This document shows positions 9,824-17,991 of a stretch of 64,000 nucleotides of DNA, piece after piece (position 1 is the stretch's first letter; each line of letters begins with the position of its first letter). A program made the position numbers and the translations under genes. A model generated the notes under the pieces. It was given only the letters and a program-made list of their open reading frames with translations, was not told the DNA's origin and ran no database searches. Origin of the DNA: Victivallis vadensis. Lineage in GTDB: Bacteria; Verrucomicrobiota; Lentisphaeria; Victivallales; Victivallaceae. Where the stretch lies: contig NZ_QEKH01000020.1 of assembly GCF_003096415.1 (NCBI RefSeq), forward strand, positions 34,260 through 98,259, read 5' to 3'.

Positions 9824-10126
9824 TTATTTACTCTCGACCACCAGCACGCTGTTCAGCGTACCGAGATCGTTCGGAGCGAAATTGGGATTGTTCGAATCAA
9901 GCTTCCACTCGCCGTCCACCACGAACTTGTATTCGTAGGTGCCCGGCTCAAGCATCATCCGGCAGGAGTAGACGCCATTGCCCTCCTTGTCGAGCAGCGG
10001 ACGGTCGGGCGTCCAGTCATTGAAGGTGCCGGCGACGGCGACCTGTTTGCCGGGAGCGTCCTCCACGGTGAAGGTAATGCTGCGGCGCGGGGTGCGGGTA
10101 ACTTTGGCCATGCTCTTTTTCAACAT
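9824..10126 (-). CDS. Stand-alone CBM48/AMPK-type glycogen-binding domain protein
   Basis: The 100-aa protein is essentially one early-set carbohydrate-binding domain: TFTVEDAPGKQVAVAGTFNDWTPDRPLLD, then GVYSCRMMLEPGTYEYKFVVDGEW and LDSNNPNFAPNDLGTLNSVLVV. This matches the glycogen-binding domain of AMPK beta and isoamylase N-termini, with the conserved tryptophans and the GTYEYKFVVDG turn. It has no catalytic domain. As first gene of the glycogen cluster, it may anchor enzymes to the granule (inference). The ATG at 10126 is set by GGAGG 6-7 nt upstream. A similar lone domain is known in several phyla, so this is not unique. Confidence 0.88.
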   Translation of the reverse strand: MLKKSMAKVTRTPRRSITFTVEDAPGKQVAVAGTFNDWTPDRPLLDKEGNGVYSCRMMLEPGTYEYKFVVDGEWKLDSNNPNFAPNDLGTLNSVLVVESK

Positions 10127-10203
10127 AATTTTCCTCCAGATTCCTTAATTCAGGTTCCTTTTTTTGATCGCGCGGCCCCTCTTCCCGGGCCGTTTGTCCC
10201 AAC

Positions 10204-10222
10204 TGCCGGAATCCTTCCGGCA
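10204..10222 (-). other. Triloop hairpin in the leader of the glycogen operon
   Basis: TGCCGGAA (10204-10211) and TTCCGGCA (10215-10222) form a perfect 8-bp stem with the 3-nt loop TCC. It lies between the likely glycogen-operon promoter and its first gene, so it would sit in the mRNA leader. A second GC stem (GGCCC/GGGCC, around 10176-10193) is next to it. Confidence 0.5.
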
Positions 10223-10386
10223 TTATCCCAATCCGGCTGCCGTGTCTTTATCACGAAATCCGTATTGCGCACAGCAGTCAAATTGCTGAAAATCAAGACA
10301 GAGCGATGAATAGAAACGCCTCATTCCCGCGATGCGATTCCAATCCTGTACGCTTGTCTCCTCATTCCCCTTTCAATACAATATAT

Positions 10387-10415
10387 AATATAATCCGTAA
10401 ATTTCAACTTGTCAA
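10387..10415 (-). promoter_or_regulatory. Promoter for the glycogen operon, TTGACA-17-TATATT
   Basis: On the minus strand TTGACA (10410-10415), a 17-nt spacer and TATATT (10387-10392) make a near-consensus promoter inside an AT-rich stretch. Transcription from about 10380 would give a leader of roughly 250 nt before the CBM48 gene. Confidence 0.6.
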
Positions 10416-10611
10416 ATTTACTGCCGTCATTAAACTGTTAGCTTTCAATGAAAAAGTTACTGTGCGTCTCACGTCGGCCCGGCTTGGGCCGCGGCCGGAT
10501 TGACAAAGTCACATTGTCGAGCGCAATTCATTATGGATAAATCAGTTAATTCGTATGGGCGACACCATGTCCGATATCGGGAATGGGCAGGAGAAAATCA
10601 TGGGACCGCAC

Positions 10612-11036
10612 TCCAAATCGCGCGTGAGTTTTATATTCGGCTTTGCATTGCATCAAGAACAGGCCAGCTGCCCGGAGGGTAACAATTTTTGAGCACAATA
10701 ACAGGCCAGCTGCCCGGAGGGTAGTGAGCACCGGGCCTCCGGCCTGCGGATGGCTCCGAGGGACGTCGCGCACGTCCCCCGGACCCCCTCGCCGGCGGCG
10801 GAGGCCAATTCGGTTGCGGAGCACTTCCGCTCGCGGGCGCGGCTTCGCCGCTTACTTGTCCGCCTGCGGCGGCCAACCCCTTCAACGCCCGCGTTGCGGG
10901 CTACGCCAGGGGGGGCTTCGCTCACTACGTTCGGCTTCGTCGCTATCGTTCCTCGTTACTTGCTAAAGGCAAGTAATTCCCTCACATTCGTTCGCGGCGC
11001 TGACCGCGCTTATTGTGCGCCGCGTAAGCGGTTATG
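10612..11036. repeat. Long hairpin-rich intergenic repeat, copy A
   Basis: This non-coding block is homologous over most of its length to 56248-56704. It opens with two identical 24-nt direct repeats (10658-10681 and 10700-10723). A chain of small stem-loops follows: GGGACGT/ACGTCCC (10760-10778), GCGGC-TTC-GCCGC (10839-10851), CCGCC-TGC-GGCGG (10860-10872), GCCCGC-GTT-GCGGGC, TTACTTGC/GCAAGTAA and CCGC-GTAA-GCGG. Some stems differ between copies by paired changes. Several open frames cross it but none has a ribosome site or recognisable product. Function unknown; a mobile or structured non-coding element is likely. Confidence 0.85.
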
Positions 11037-11300
11037 GAGACCAACCAATGTTCGCATGTGCCAAGCGCCGCGCGCCCCCCGTAGGGGCATTGGCGTGCGC
11101 ACCCGGCAGCGGCACCTTGCCGCCGCGGCGCTTGCCGCGCTTATTGTGCGCCGTGTAAAAGGCGGCACGGCCTTATTATATACTGCCTGAAAGGCAATGT
11201 GGCCTTACTCATAGTCTTGGCGGCCGACCGATGCTTTGCATGTGCCCGCCGCCCCGGCAGCAGTGCCCTGCCGCTGTCGGGCGGCTTGATTTTGGCGTGA
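11037..11300. other. Hairpin-rich spacer downstream of repeat A
   Basis: No gene is supported here. It contains GCGGCA-CCT-TGCCGC (11109-11123), which read on the minus strand is the same AGG-triloop hairpin seen at 35722-35736 and 63498-63512. It also has TGCCT-GAA-AGGCA and a long imperfect GC stem (about 11247-11285). The gross composition matches the repeat block beside it. Confidence 0.55.
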
Positions 11301-11343
11301 ATCCGATGTAAATTATGCGGAACAGCTACGGAGGGAAAGAGCG

Positions 11344-12036
11344 GTGCGTATGAATCCACAGATACTGATGATCGAGGACGATGCCTCCATCCGCGACATG
11401 ACGAAAATGAACCTGAATATGAACGGGTTCCAGCAGGTGTACTGCGCTTCGGACGGCGAAGAGGGGCTGGCGATGGCCGCGCAGCTGGTGCCGGACCTGA
11501 TTCTGCTTGACGTGATGCTGCCGGGGATCGATGGCCTGACGGTCTGCCGGAATCTGAAGAACAATCCGGCTCTGGCGGATATTCCGGTGATCATGCTGAC
11601 GGCGAAAGGCGAAGAGAACGATGTGGTGCTCGGGCTGGAAATCGGCGCCGACGACTACATCACCAAGCCGTACAGCAGCAAGGTGCTGGCGGCGCGGATC
11701 GCGGTCCAGCTGCGGAAAAAGCGCAACGGGACGAAGGGAGGCCGGACGATTGTGCTCGGGGCTCTTTCCATCGACCTGGTCACGCACAGCGTGTCGCTGG
11801 ACGGCAGGCCGCTGACGCTGACGGCGGATGAGTTCAAGACGCTGGCGCTGCTGGCGGCCAATCCGGGACGGGTGTTCACCCGGAACCAGATCATCCGGGA
11901 GGTCAAGGGGGACAATTACCCGGTGACCGCGCGCGCGATTGACATGCACATGGTCAATCTGCGCCGGAAACTCGGAGAGTGGGCGGATCACATCGAAACG
12001 GTGCGGGGCGTCGGTTACCGGGCGGCCGGAGAATGA
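11344..12036 (+). CDS. OmpR/PhoB-family response regulator
   Basis: The ~230-aa protein has an N-terminal receiver domain (IEDDASIRD acidic pocket, phospho-acceptor Asp56 in LILLDVMLPG, conserved Lys in MLTAKG) and a C-terminal winged helix (TADEFKTLALLAANPGRVFTRNQI, then ETVRGVGYRA). It is a two-component transcription factor. The GTG at 11344 has GGAGG (11330-11334) at good spacing; the ATG at 11350 is the alternative. Its stop overlaps the histidine kinase start by 4 nt (ATGA), so the two are translationally coupled and almost certainly cognate. Confidence 0.93.
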   Translation: MRMNPQILMIEDDASIRDMTKMNLNMNGFQQVYCASDGEEGLAMAAQLVPDLILLDVMLPGIDGLTVCRNLKNNPALADIPVIMLTAKGEENDVVLGLEIGADDYITKPYSSKVLAARIAVQLRKKRNGTKGGRTIVLGALSIDLVTHSVSLDGRPLTLTADEFKTLALLAANPGRVFTRNQIIREVKGDNYPVTARAIDMHMVNLRRKLGEWADHIETVRGVGYRAAGE

Positions 12037-13817
12037 AGCTGATGGCGCGCAAGGATACGGTGCTGCTGTTCGTTCCCGCCATCATCGGGGTGATCATCAT
12101 TTTTTCGATTTTCCTGCTGGACATCCAGCTTGCGAATTTCAAGAAAGCCTACTTTCAGGAGATCGCGGAGGAGACGCGGCACAACAACGCCTTTCTGGTG
12201 CGCGCGTTCCGGGAGCTGCTGGAGACGAAGCAGCTCGACAAGATGCGCCGGATGCTCAGCGGCAACCACGGCCCGAATCCGATGATCGTGAAGATCATCG
12301 CCCGCGGCAAGGGGGCGATCATGGAGAGCGAGGGAGTGCCGGGTTACCTTTCCGAGCACATCCGCGAACCGGAAATCAAGAACATCTTCAAGGGAAACCG
12401 CGACGAGGACGTGGTGGTCAAATTCGACCGCACGCTGAATTCCTTCATGGTCTACCATTCGGTCCGGTTCCGGATCGGGGAGCAGGACTATGTGCTGGTG
12501 ATGGCCTCGAAATGCAACAGCATGACGCTGCTGATGCGGCAGACGCGGCGGGGAATCCTGATCCTGACCGCATTGGGAGTGCTGTCGACGCTGGCGCTGG
12601 TGACCTATTTCTGCTACTGGATCCGTTCGCCCCTGAACCGTCTGTTCGCAAGCATGTCGAAAATCGCGGCGGGTGAACTGGAATATCCCGTGTATGTCCC
12701 CCGGAGCGGCCTGATCCGGGAGATCGCGCTCTGTTTGCAGACCTTGACCGAACAGTTGAAAAAGCAGATCGTGTCGCTGCGGGACGACGCCAACGAACGC
12801 AAGGCGATCCTGAACTCCCTGACCGAAGCGGTGCTGCTGGTCGATGCCGCGGGAAAGATCGGACAGTGGAACCGGACCGCGTGCGAACTGTTCTTTCCCG
12901 GAACGAACCCGGAATGCGCCGCCCTTCCCGACTGTCCGGAGGAGTTGCGCGAGTGCATCCGTAAAACCGGCGAACACGGCGCATATTCCGGGGAACTGAT
13001 CCTCCGGCGCGGCGACCGGGAGTACCAACTGCTGGTCAACGCGGTTTCGTTTGTGCGGGATGAACAGCGTTTTTTCCTGATTTCGGCGACCGACCTCTCC
13101 GAGATCCGCAAGCTGGAGGCGTACCGCCGCGAGTTCATCGCGGCGATCTCCCACGAAATGAAAACGCCGCTGACCGGAATCGTCGGCGCGGTCGATGCGA
13201 TCAACAGCGGGGCGCTCGACCACGAAGAGTACAAAGTGCGTTGCATTGACACCCTGACGAAGCAGTCGGAGCGGCTGCATACGCTGCTTGTGAACTTTCT
13301 GACCCTGACTTCGCTGGAAAACACGCGCGGCAGGGCCGAAGATGATTTCCTGCCGGTCCGGCCGCTCGCAGTGGTGCGCAGCGCGATTGAAGTCTGCCGC
13401 CCGGTGGCGGAGGCGGCGGGGATTACGGTCGAAGCGGGGCCGTGCGTCTCCGCGGAGTTTCCGGGGGATGCGCTGCTGCTCCAGCAGGCGTTGAACAACC
13501 TGATCGCCAATGCGGTGCTGCACAGCGGCACGGAGCGGATCGAGGTTTCCGCCTCCGCCACGGAGGATGGCAGGATCGATTTCTGCGTGCGGGATTACGG
13601 CTGCGGCATTCCGGCGGAACATCAGGATCGGATCTTCAAGCGTTTCTACCGCGTTCCCTCCGGCAGCAGGAAGCAGCCGGGAAGCGGAATCGGGCTGGCA
13701 ATCGTGAAACATGTCGCGCTGTACCATCATGGTACGGTTTTCGTGCGCTCCGTACCGGGACAGGGTGCCGAGTTCCATATCGTGCTTCCGGCCGGAAATC
13801 CCGGTTTGCCGGGCTGA
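12033..13817 (+). CDS. Membrane sensor histidine kinase
   Basis: The 594-aa protein has an N-terminal membrane helix (VLLFVPAIIGVIIIFSIFLL), a ~130-residue extracytoplasmic sensor region and a second helix (GILILTALGVLSTLALVTYF). A HAMP segment, a PAS-like region, a HisKA box (ISHEMKTPLTG, phospho-His near residue 374) and an HATPase_c domain follow, with N (NNLIANAVLH), G1 (DYGCGI) and G2 (GSGIGLAIVKH) boxes. It autophosphorylates and signals to the preceding regulator. The ATG at 12033 overlaps the regulator stop. The stimulus is unknown. The layout is PhoR-like, but no phosphate genes adjoin it. Confidence 0.92.
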   Translation: MKLMARKDTVLLFVPAIIGVIIIFSIFLLDIQLANFKKAYFQEIAEETRHNNAFLVRAFRELLETKQLDKMRRMLSGNHGPNPMIVKIIARGKGAIMESEGVPGYLSEHIREPEIKNIFKGNRDEDVVVKFDRTLNSFMVYHSVRFRIGEQDYVLVMASKCNSMTLLMRQTRRGILILTALGVLSTLALVTYFCYWIRSPLNRLFASMSKIAAGELEYPVYVPRSGLIREIALCLQTLTEQLKKQIVSLRDDANERKAILNSLTEAVLLVDAAGKIGQWNRTACELFFPGTNPECAALPDCPEELRECIRKTGEHGAYSGELILRRGDREYQLLVNAVSFVRDEQRFFLISATDLSEIRKLEAYRREFIAAISHEMKTPLTGIVGAVDAINSGALDHEEYKVRCIDTLTKQSERLHTLLVNFLTLTSLENTRGRAEDDFLPVRPLAVVRSAIEVCRPVAEAAGITVEAGPCVSAEFPGDALLLQQALNNLIANAVLHSGTERIEVSASATEDGRIDFCVRDYGCGIPAEHQDRIFKRFYRVPSGSRKQPGSGIGLAIVKHVALYHHGTVFVRSVPGQGAEFHIVLPAGNPGLPG

Positions 13818-13947
13818 AATCATGTAGCGGGCAGGTTTCCCGGAATGGGATTCCATGTCGGAACCATGAAAATCAGGCTGCCGGCACGCTGGAACCCTAG
13901 CGCTTTTCCCGCAAACCTGCTGTTTTCTTTTCGCCTCCCGATATTTT

Positions 13948-13999
13948 TTGATAATTATTATCAATTTTAACTTGACATTCTCCTTCCTGAGGTTATTTT
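13948..13999 (+). promoter_or_regulatory. Fur-type operator and promoter upstream of rubrerythrin
   Basis: A perfect 17-nt palindrome TTGATAATTATTATCAA (13948-13964) contains the classic 7-1-7 Fur box TGATAATnATTATCA. It is followed at once by TTGACA (13972-13977), a 16-nt spacer and TATTTT (13994-13999). The operator thus sits just upstream of -35, where a Fur/PerR-family metalloregulator could control transcription. The PerR consensus (TTATAAT-n-ATTATAA) differs at the outer bases, so Fur fits better by sequence, PerR by target gene. Confidence 0.75.
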
Positions 14000-14063
14000 A
14001 AACGATGTCAACCCGAGATGCCGTATCAAACGGTAAACAACCAAAATCACAGGAGAATTGAAA

Positions 14064-14600
14064 ATGGCAGACCTCAAGAACAGCAAGACTGCAGCCAACC
14101 TCGCTTATGCGTTCGCCGGAGAATCTCAGGCCCGCAACAAATACACCTACTTTGCCTCCGTCGCCCGCAAGGAAGGGTATGAGCAGATCGCCGCGATCTT
14201 CGAGCAGACCGCGAACAACGAGAAGGAGCACGCGAAACTGTGGTTCAAGGAACTCGGCCTGCTCGGCGACACCGCCGCCAACCTCGTCGCGGCGGCCGCC
14301 GGCGAACATGAGGAGTGGACCGATATGTACAAGCGTTTCTCGGAAGAAGCTGCCGCCGAAGGTTTCGAGGCCCTCTCCCGCAACTTCGCCCGCGTCGCCG
14401 AGATCGAAAAGCGCCACGAAGAGCGCTACAAGAAGCTGCTCGCGAACATCCAGAGCGGCGAAGTCTTCGTCCGCAAGGATGAAAAGCGCTGGGAATGCCG
14501 CAACTGCGGTCACATCTTCGTCGGCGAAAAAGCTCCGGAAATCTGCCCGGTCTGCAAGCATCCGAAGGCCTACTTCGAAATCACCGCTGAAAACTTCTGA
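14064..14600 (+). CDS. rbr: Rubrerythrin
   Basis: The 178-aa protein reduces hydrogen peroxide in anaerobes. The N-terminal four-helix ferritin-like domain carries the di-iron ligands in [21 protein letters not shown] and [11 protein letters not shown]. The C-terminal rubredoxin-like domain has two CxxC pairs, CRNCGHIF and [11 protein letters not shown]. The ATG at 14064 has AGGAG at 14051-14055. It stands alone between its own Fur-boxed promoter and a strong terminator, a typical monocistronic oxidative-stress gene. It indicates an anaerobic or microaerophilic lifestyle. Confidence 0.96.
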   Translation: MADLKNSKTAANLAYAFAGESQARNKYTYFASVARKEGYEQIAAIFEQTANNEKEHAKLWFKELGLLGDTAANLVAAAAGEHEEWTDMYKRFSEEAAAEGFEALSRNFARVAEIEKRHEERYKKLLANIQSGEVFVRKDEKRWECRNCGHIFVGEKAPEICPVCKHPKAYFEITAENF

Positions 14601-14622
14601 GTTTCAGCAAACACGCGCTCGC

Positions 14623-14655
14623 AAACTCCTGTCCGAACCGGGCAGGAGTTTTTTA
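14623..14655 (+). terminator. Rho-independent terminator after rubrerythrin
   Basis: AAACTCCTGTCC and GGGCAGGAGTTT form a stem with one G-U pair and a GAACC loop, followed by a run of T. It begins 22 nt after the rubrerythrin stop codon. Confidence 0.85.
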
Positions 14656-14663
14656 TTGGAGAA

Positions 14664-15968
14664 TTATTCCGGGCGGGCGGTGAGCCCGAGGACGGCGGCC
14701 AGTTTGCGGTGCAGCTCTTCGGCGTTGTACTCTCCGGCGAAGGCTTCGGAACCGGTCCCGATCGCCAGCACCGGCGTCAGGGAGATCGTCGCAGCGCGGG
14801 TCAGCCACTCCACACCGGCGTGGCGGTCGCGCAGGTTCAGCACCCGGTCCAGCCACGAACGGAAATCGCGCGGGGCCGGTTTGGCCAGGATCACATCGTA
14901 GGCCCGCTCCAGCTCGCGCAGCTCCTCCGCGCCGGGAGCGAAAAGGTCGCCGGCTCCGGCCAGTTCCAACGCCTGCCGGAAAGTCATCGCGGAAGTGTTC
15001 AGCTTCGCCAGCATCGACGCCCGGGTCGTTCCGACCGGAAAGTCCGTGCCGATCTCCCGGCCGAGCTGGAGATCACCGACATCGTAGAGCGAAACGGCCA
15101 CCACCAGCGTATCCTCCGGGTGCTCCTTATAGAAAGCGACCGCCTCTCCCAGCACCCGGTCGAACATCCACAGCTCCCGGATCAGCGCGGCGGTATCGTT
15201 CGTCGCCGCCGCCAGCCGGATTTTCGAACAATCCACGACCAGAAACATTCCCCGCGCATCCTGCGGCCAGGACAAAGCCCGCGCCATGTAGTCCAGCAGG
15301 CCGGATTCATTGGAGTCCTTCGGCCGGTCCGCGGCAAACAGACGGCTCTCCAGCAGAGAATGGGTTGCAAACAGCCGACGGTCCGGCGCGGCCTCCCGCA
15401 CCTGCTTTCGGTTCTTGGCCAACGCGTAGCCGAGCTTCGCCATCGGCGCGTCCAACGGGTCCAGCGCCGGAGCCTGCGGCCGGTTCAGCGTACCGGCCAG
15501 CAGGTCGAAGTCGCAAAGCGGCAGCCAGTCGGCCAGTTTGTCCGGCTCCGGCAATTGGGATTCGTGGGCGAAAAACACGCCGCCGGTCCAGTCGTTCAGG
15601 GCGCCGTCGGTCACGAAACCGGTCCGGCGTCCCTGCAGCTTCGCCTGCGTCAGCAAAGAATCAAGCACTTCGTCCGAAACGGTCATGCCGAGCATCCGGT
15701 CCTGTCCGGTTCCGGTGGCCAGCGCATTCTTCGCGGCAAGGACCGGACGTTCAAAATCGCCGGGCAGCGGAAGCAGCGTGCCGGAAACCGGCATCGCCGC
15801 CGAATTGGACATGCCGGCATTCCGGAATCCCGCCTGGCGCGCCAGCTCCAGCTGCGCCTGATTCACCCCGTCGGTCAGGATCAGGATCACATTGCGCACG
15901 GAAGCATGGAGCGCCCCCGCCGGCAACAGCAGAAAAACCAGTACGAGTCCCGCGATGATCCGCCGCAT
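14664..15968 (-). CDS. Alkaline phosphatase-superfamily protein lacking catalytic residues
   Basis: The 434-aa secreted protein (signal peptide about residues 1-22) follows the alkaline phosphatase fold: VRNVILILTDG (first metal Asp kept), AAKNALATGTG, GFVTDGALNDWTGG and IGTGSEAFAGEYNAEELHRKLAAVLG. The nucleophile motif D-S-A of active enzymes is V76-L77-A78. The VEGSRIDWAxH region reads VVDCSKIRLAAAT, and the ADHETGG region reads VSLYDVGD. The serine nucleophile and most zinc ligands are therefore gone. It is probably a pseudoenzyme with a binding role (inference). It is transcribed toward the rubrerythrin terminator. A sulfatase or phosphoglycerate mutase-like chemistry looks less likely. 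Confidence 0.75.
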   Translation of the reverse strand: MRRIIAGLVLVFLLLPAGALHASVRNVILILTDGVNQAQLELARQAGFRNAGMSNSAAMPVSGTLLPLPGDFERPVLAAKNALATGTGQDRMLGMTVSDEVLDSLLTQAKLQGRRTGFVTDGALNDWTGGVFFAHESQLPEPDKLADWLPLCDFDLLAGTLNRPQAPALDPLDAPMAKLGYALAKNRKQVREAAPDRRLFATHSLLESRLFAADRPKDSNESGLLDYMARALSWPQDARGMFLVVDCSKIRLAAATNDTAALIRELWMFDRVLGEAVAFYKEHPEDTLVVAVSLYDVGDLQLGREIGTDFPVGTTRASMLAKLNTSAMTFRQALELAGAGDLFAPGAEELRELERAYDVILAKPAPRDFRSWLDRVLNLRDRHAGVEWLTRAATISLTPVLAIGTGSEAFAGEYNAEELHRKLAAVLGLTARPE

Positions 15969-15991
15969 GTTCCCGTTCTCCCGGCAGTGAA

Positions 15992-17812
15992 TTACTGTTC
16001 TTCCAGCTCGGAGGCGAGGCGGCCGCGCTGACGGCGGCGCTCCAGCTCCGTCAGGAAGAATTTGCGCAGGCGGATGTTCAGCGGCGTCACTTCCACGAGT
16101 TCATCGTCCTCGATGTATTCGAGCGCCTGCTCCAGCGACATCTTGCGCGCCGGCGCGATCTTCATATTGCGGTCGCTGCCCGCCGCGCGCATATTGGTCA
16201 GCTGCTTCGCGCGCTGCACGTTGACGACCAGGTCGCCTTCCTTGCAGTGCTCGCCGACGATCATGCCCTCATAGCAGTCCACGCCCGGCTCGATGAAAAA
16301 CTCGCCGCGCTGCTGCAGGCCGTCGATCGCAAACGGAATCGACTTGCCGTTGCCCATGCTGACCATCGTGCCGTTGGTGCGCGACGGAATCGCCCCCTTG
16401 AAGGGTTCGTAGTGGTCGAACAAATGCGACACGATCGCCTCGCCCTGGCTGGCGGTCAGCGCCTTGCTGCGCAGACCGATCAGGCCGCGAGTGGGAATGT
16501 AAAACTCCAGAAGCTGCCGCTGGCCGCGCGACTCCATCTGGATCAGTTCGCCGCGGCGCATGCCGACCATCTCGATGATCCGCCCCGCGAAATCGGCGGG
16601 CACGTCGACGCTGAGCCGTTCAATCGGCTCGTTCTTCACGCCGTCGATCTCCTTGCAGATCACCTGCGGCTTGGCGACCGCGAATTCGTAACCTTCGCGG
16701 CGCATCGTCTCAATCAGGATCGCGAGATGCAGCACGCCGCGGCCGGAGACCTTGAAGGCTTCGCCGTTCACGTCTTCGACCCGCAGCGCCACGTCGCGCT
16801 CGACCTCCTTGAAAAGGCGCTCGCGGAGCTGGCGGCTGCCGACGTACTTGCCTTCCCGCCCGAAAAACGGCGAGTCGTTGATCCGGAACAGCATCGAAAT
16901 GGTCGGCTCGTCGATCGCGATCACAGGCATAGCCTCCGGCTGCTCCGCGTCGCAGATGGTGTCGGAGATGTCGATGTCGGAGATGCCGACGATCGCGCAG
17001 AGGTCGCCGCACTCGACCACGCTGGTCTCCTTGCGGCCGATCCCCTCGAAGGTGAAAAGCTGCTTGACCTGCGCCGGTTCGGTCCGTCCGTCGCGCTTCA
17101 CGATCACCAGCGGCTTGCGGGTGTCGAGCGTGCCGCGGTAGACGCGGCCGATGCCGATCCGACCCACGAAGTTGGAATAGTCGAGCGTCGCGACCTGACA
17201 CTGCACCGGGCCGTCGACTTTCGGCGGAGCCGGAACAAATTCGATGATCGCATCCAGCAGCGGATAGATCGATTCGCGCGGATCGTCCAATTCCCGCACC
17301 GCCCAGCCGTCGCGGCCGGAGGCATAGAGCACCGGGAAGTCGAGCTGCTCGTCGGAGGCGTTCAATTCACAGAAGAGGTCGAACACCTTGTCGTGCACCG
17401 CGTCGGGCCGCGCGTCGGGCTTGTCGATCTTGTTGATCACCACCACCGGACGCAAATTGAGCTGCAGCGCCTTGTCCAGCACGAAGCGGGTCTGCGGCAT
17501 CGGCCCTTCCGCCGAATCGACCAGCAGGATCACGCCGTCGGCCAGCTTCAGCACCCGTTCGACCTGCCCGCCGAAGTCGCTGTGTCCGGGGGTGTCGATC
17601 ACGTTGATCTTGGTATTTTTATAGTTGATGCTGATATTCTTCGACAGAATGGTGATGCCGCGTTCGCGTTCGAGGTCGTTGTTGTCGAGAAAGCACTCCT
17701 GCACCACCTCGTTGTCGCGGAAGACCTTGGCCTGATGCAGGATCTGGTCCACAAGGGTGGTTTTGCCGTGGTCGACGTGCGCGATGATCGCGATGTTTCT
17801 GATTTCACTCAT
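15992..17812 (-). CDS. typA: Ribosome-associated translational GTPase TypA/BipA
   Basis: The 606-aa GTPase has G1 AHVDHGKTT, switch I ERERGITI, G3 DTPGHSDFGG, G4 NKIDKPDA and the SAEGPMPQTRFVL region typical of TypA. EF-G-like domains II, III and V follow, then a C-terminal domain with RGLIGLRSKALTASQGEA and ENMRAAGSD-like TNMRAAGSDRNMKI. It acts in ribosome assembly and stress adaptation. The length matches the family. The minus-strand promoter at 17857-17885 serves it alone or together with the downstream phosphatase-like gene, 23 nt away. Confidence 0.97.
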   Translation of the reverse strand: MSEIRNIAIIAHVDHGKTTLVDQILHQAKVFRDNEVVQECFLDNNDLERERGITILSKNISINYKNTKINVIDTPGHSDFGGQVERVLKLADGVILLVDSAEGPMPQTRFVLDKALQLNLRPVVVINKIDKPDARPDAVHDKVFDLFCELNASDEQLDFPVLYASGRDGWAVRELDDPRESIYPLLDAIIEFVPAPPKVDGPVQCQVATLDYSNFVGRIGIGRVYRGTLDTRKPLVIVKRDGRTEPAQVKQLFTFEGIGRKETSVVECGDLCAIVGISDIDISDTICDAEQPEAMPVIAIDEPTISMLFRINDSPFFGREGKYVGSRQLRERLFKEVERDVALRVEDVNGEAFKVSGRGVLHLAILIETMRREGYEFAVAKPQVICKEIDGVKNEPIERLSVDVPADFAGRIIEMVGMRRGELIQMESRGQRQLLEFYIPTRGLIGLRSKALTASQGEAIVSHLFDHYEPFKGAIPSRTNGTMVSMGNGKSIPFAIDGLQQRGEFFIEPGVDCYEGMIVGEHCKEGDLVVNVQRAKQLTNMRAAGSDRNMKIAPARKMSLEQALEYIEDDELVEVTPLNIRLRKFFLTELERRRQRGRLASELEEQ

Positions 17813-17856
17813 GATGTTCTTGCTTGTTCCGATGGGTTATAATGACAAATCTTATT

Positions 17857-17885
17857 AATATAGCACCGCGCACGGCTCATTGCAA
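17857..17885 (-). promoter_or_regulatory. Promoter for typA, TTGCAA-17-TATATT
   Basis: On the minus strand TTGCAA (17880-17885), a 17-nt spacer and TATATT (17857-17862) lie about 45 nt upstream of the typA start codon. The boxes are identical to those upstream of the glucuronokinase-like gene at 21370. Confidence 0.65.
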
Positions 17886-17909
17886 CAGGCCGAATCATGA
17901 TTTCCGCAC

Positions 17910-17938
17910 TTGCCAAACACCGGACGGGGGTGTATAGT
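17910..17938 (+). promoter_or_regulatory. Promoter for the class II aldolase gene, TTGCCA-17-TATAGT
   Basis: TTGCCA (17910-17915), a 17-nt spacer and TATAGT (17933-17938) lie 54 nt upstream of the ATG at 17992. It is divergent from, and only 25 bp away from, the typA promoter. Confidence 0.6.
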
Positions 17939-17991
17939 AAGCAATGGAATCAGGTGTAACCTATATCATCAATTTTCTACAGGGAACAGCT

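Noticed and set aside
5476..10023. A 1515-codon open frame on the plus strand opposite glgA/glgP
   Set aside because: It is the antisense shadow of strongly conserved glycogen genes in GC-rich DNA. The translation is His/Arg/Val-rich with no domain or ribosome site.
10658..10723. CRISPR-like repeat-spacer arrangement
   Set aside because: There are only two 24-nt units per locus, spacers share sequence between loci, and no cas genes are present.
10643..11190. Overlapping small open frames in repeat A (and their counterparts in repeat B)
   Set aside because: The frames are not kept between the two copies and lack ribosome sites, while hairpins are kept, so the DNA is better explained as non-coding.
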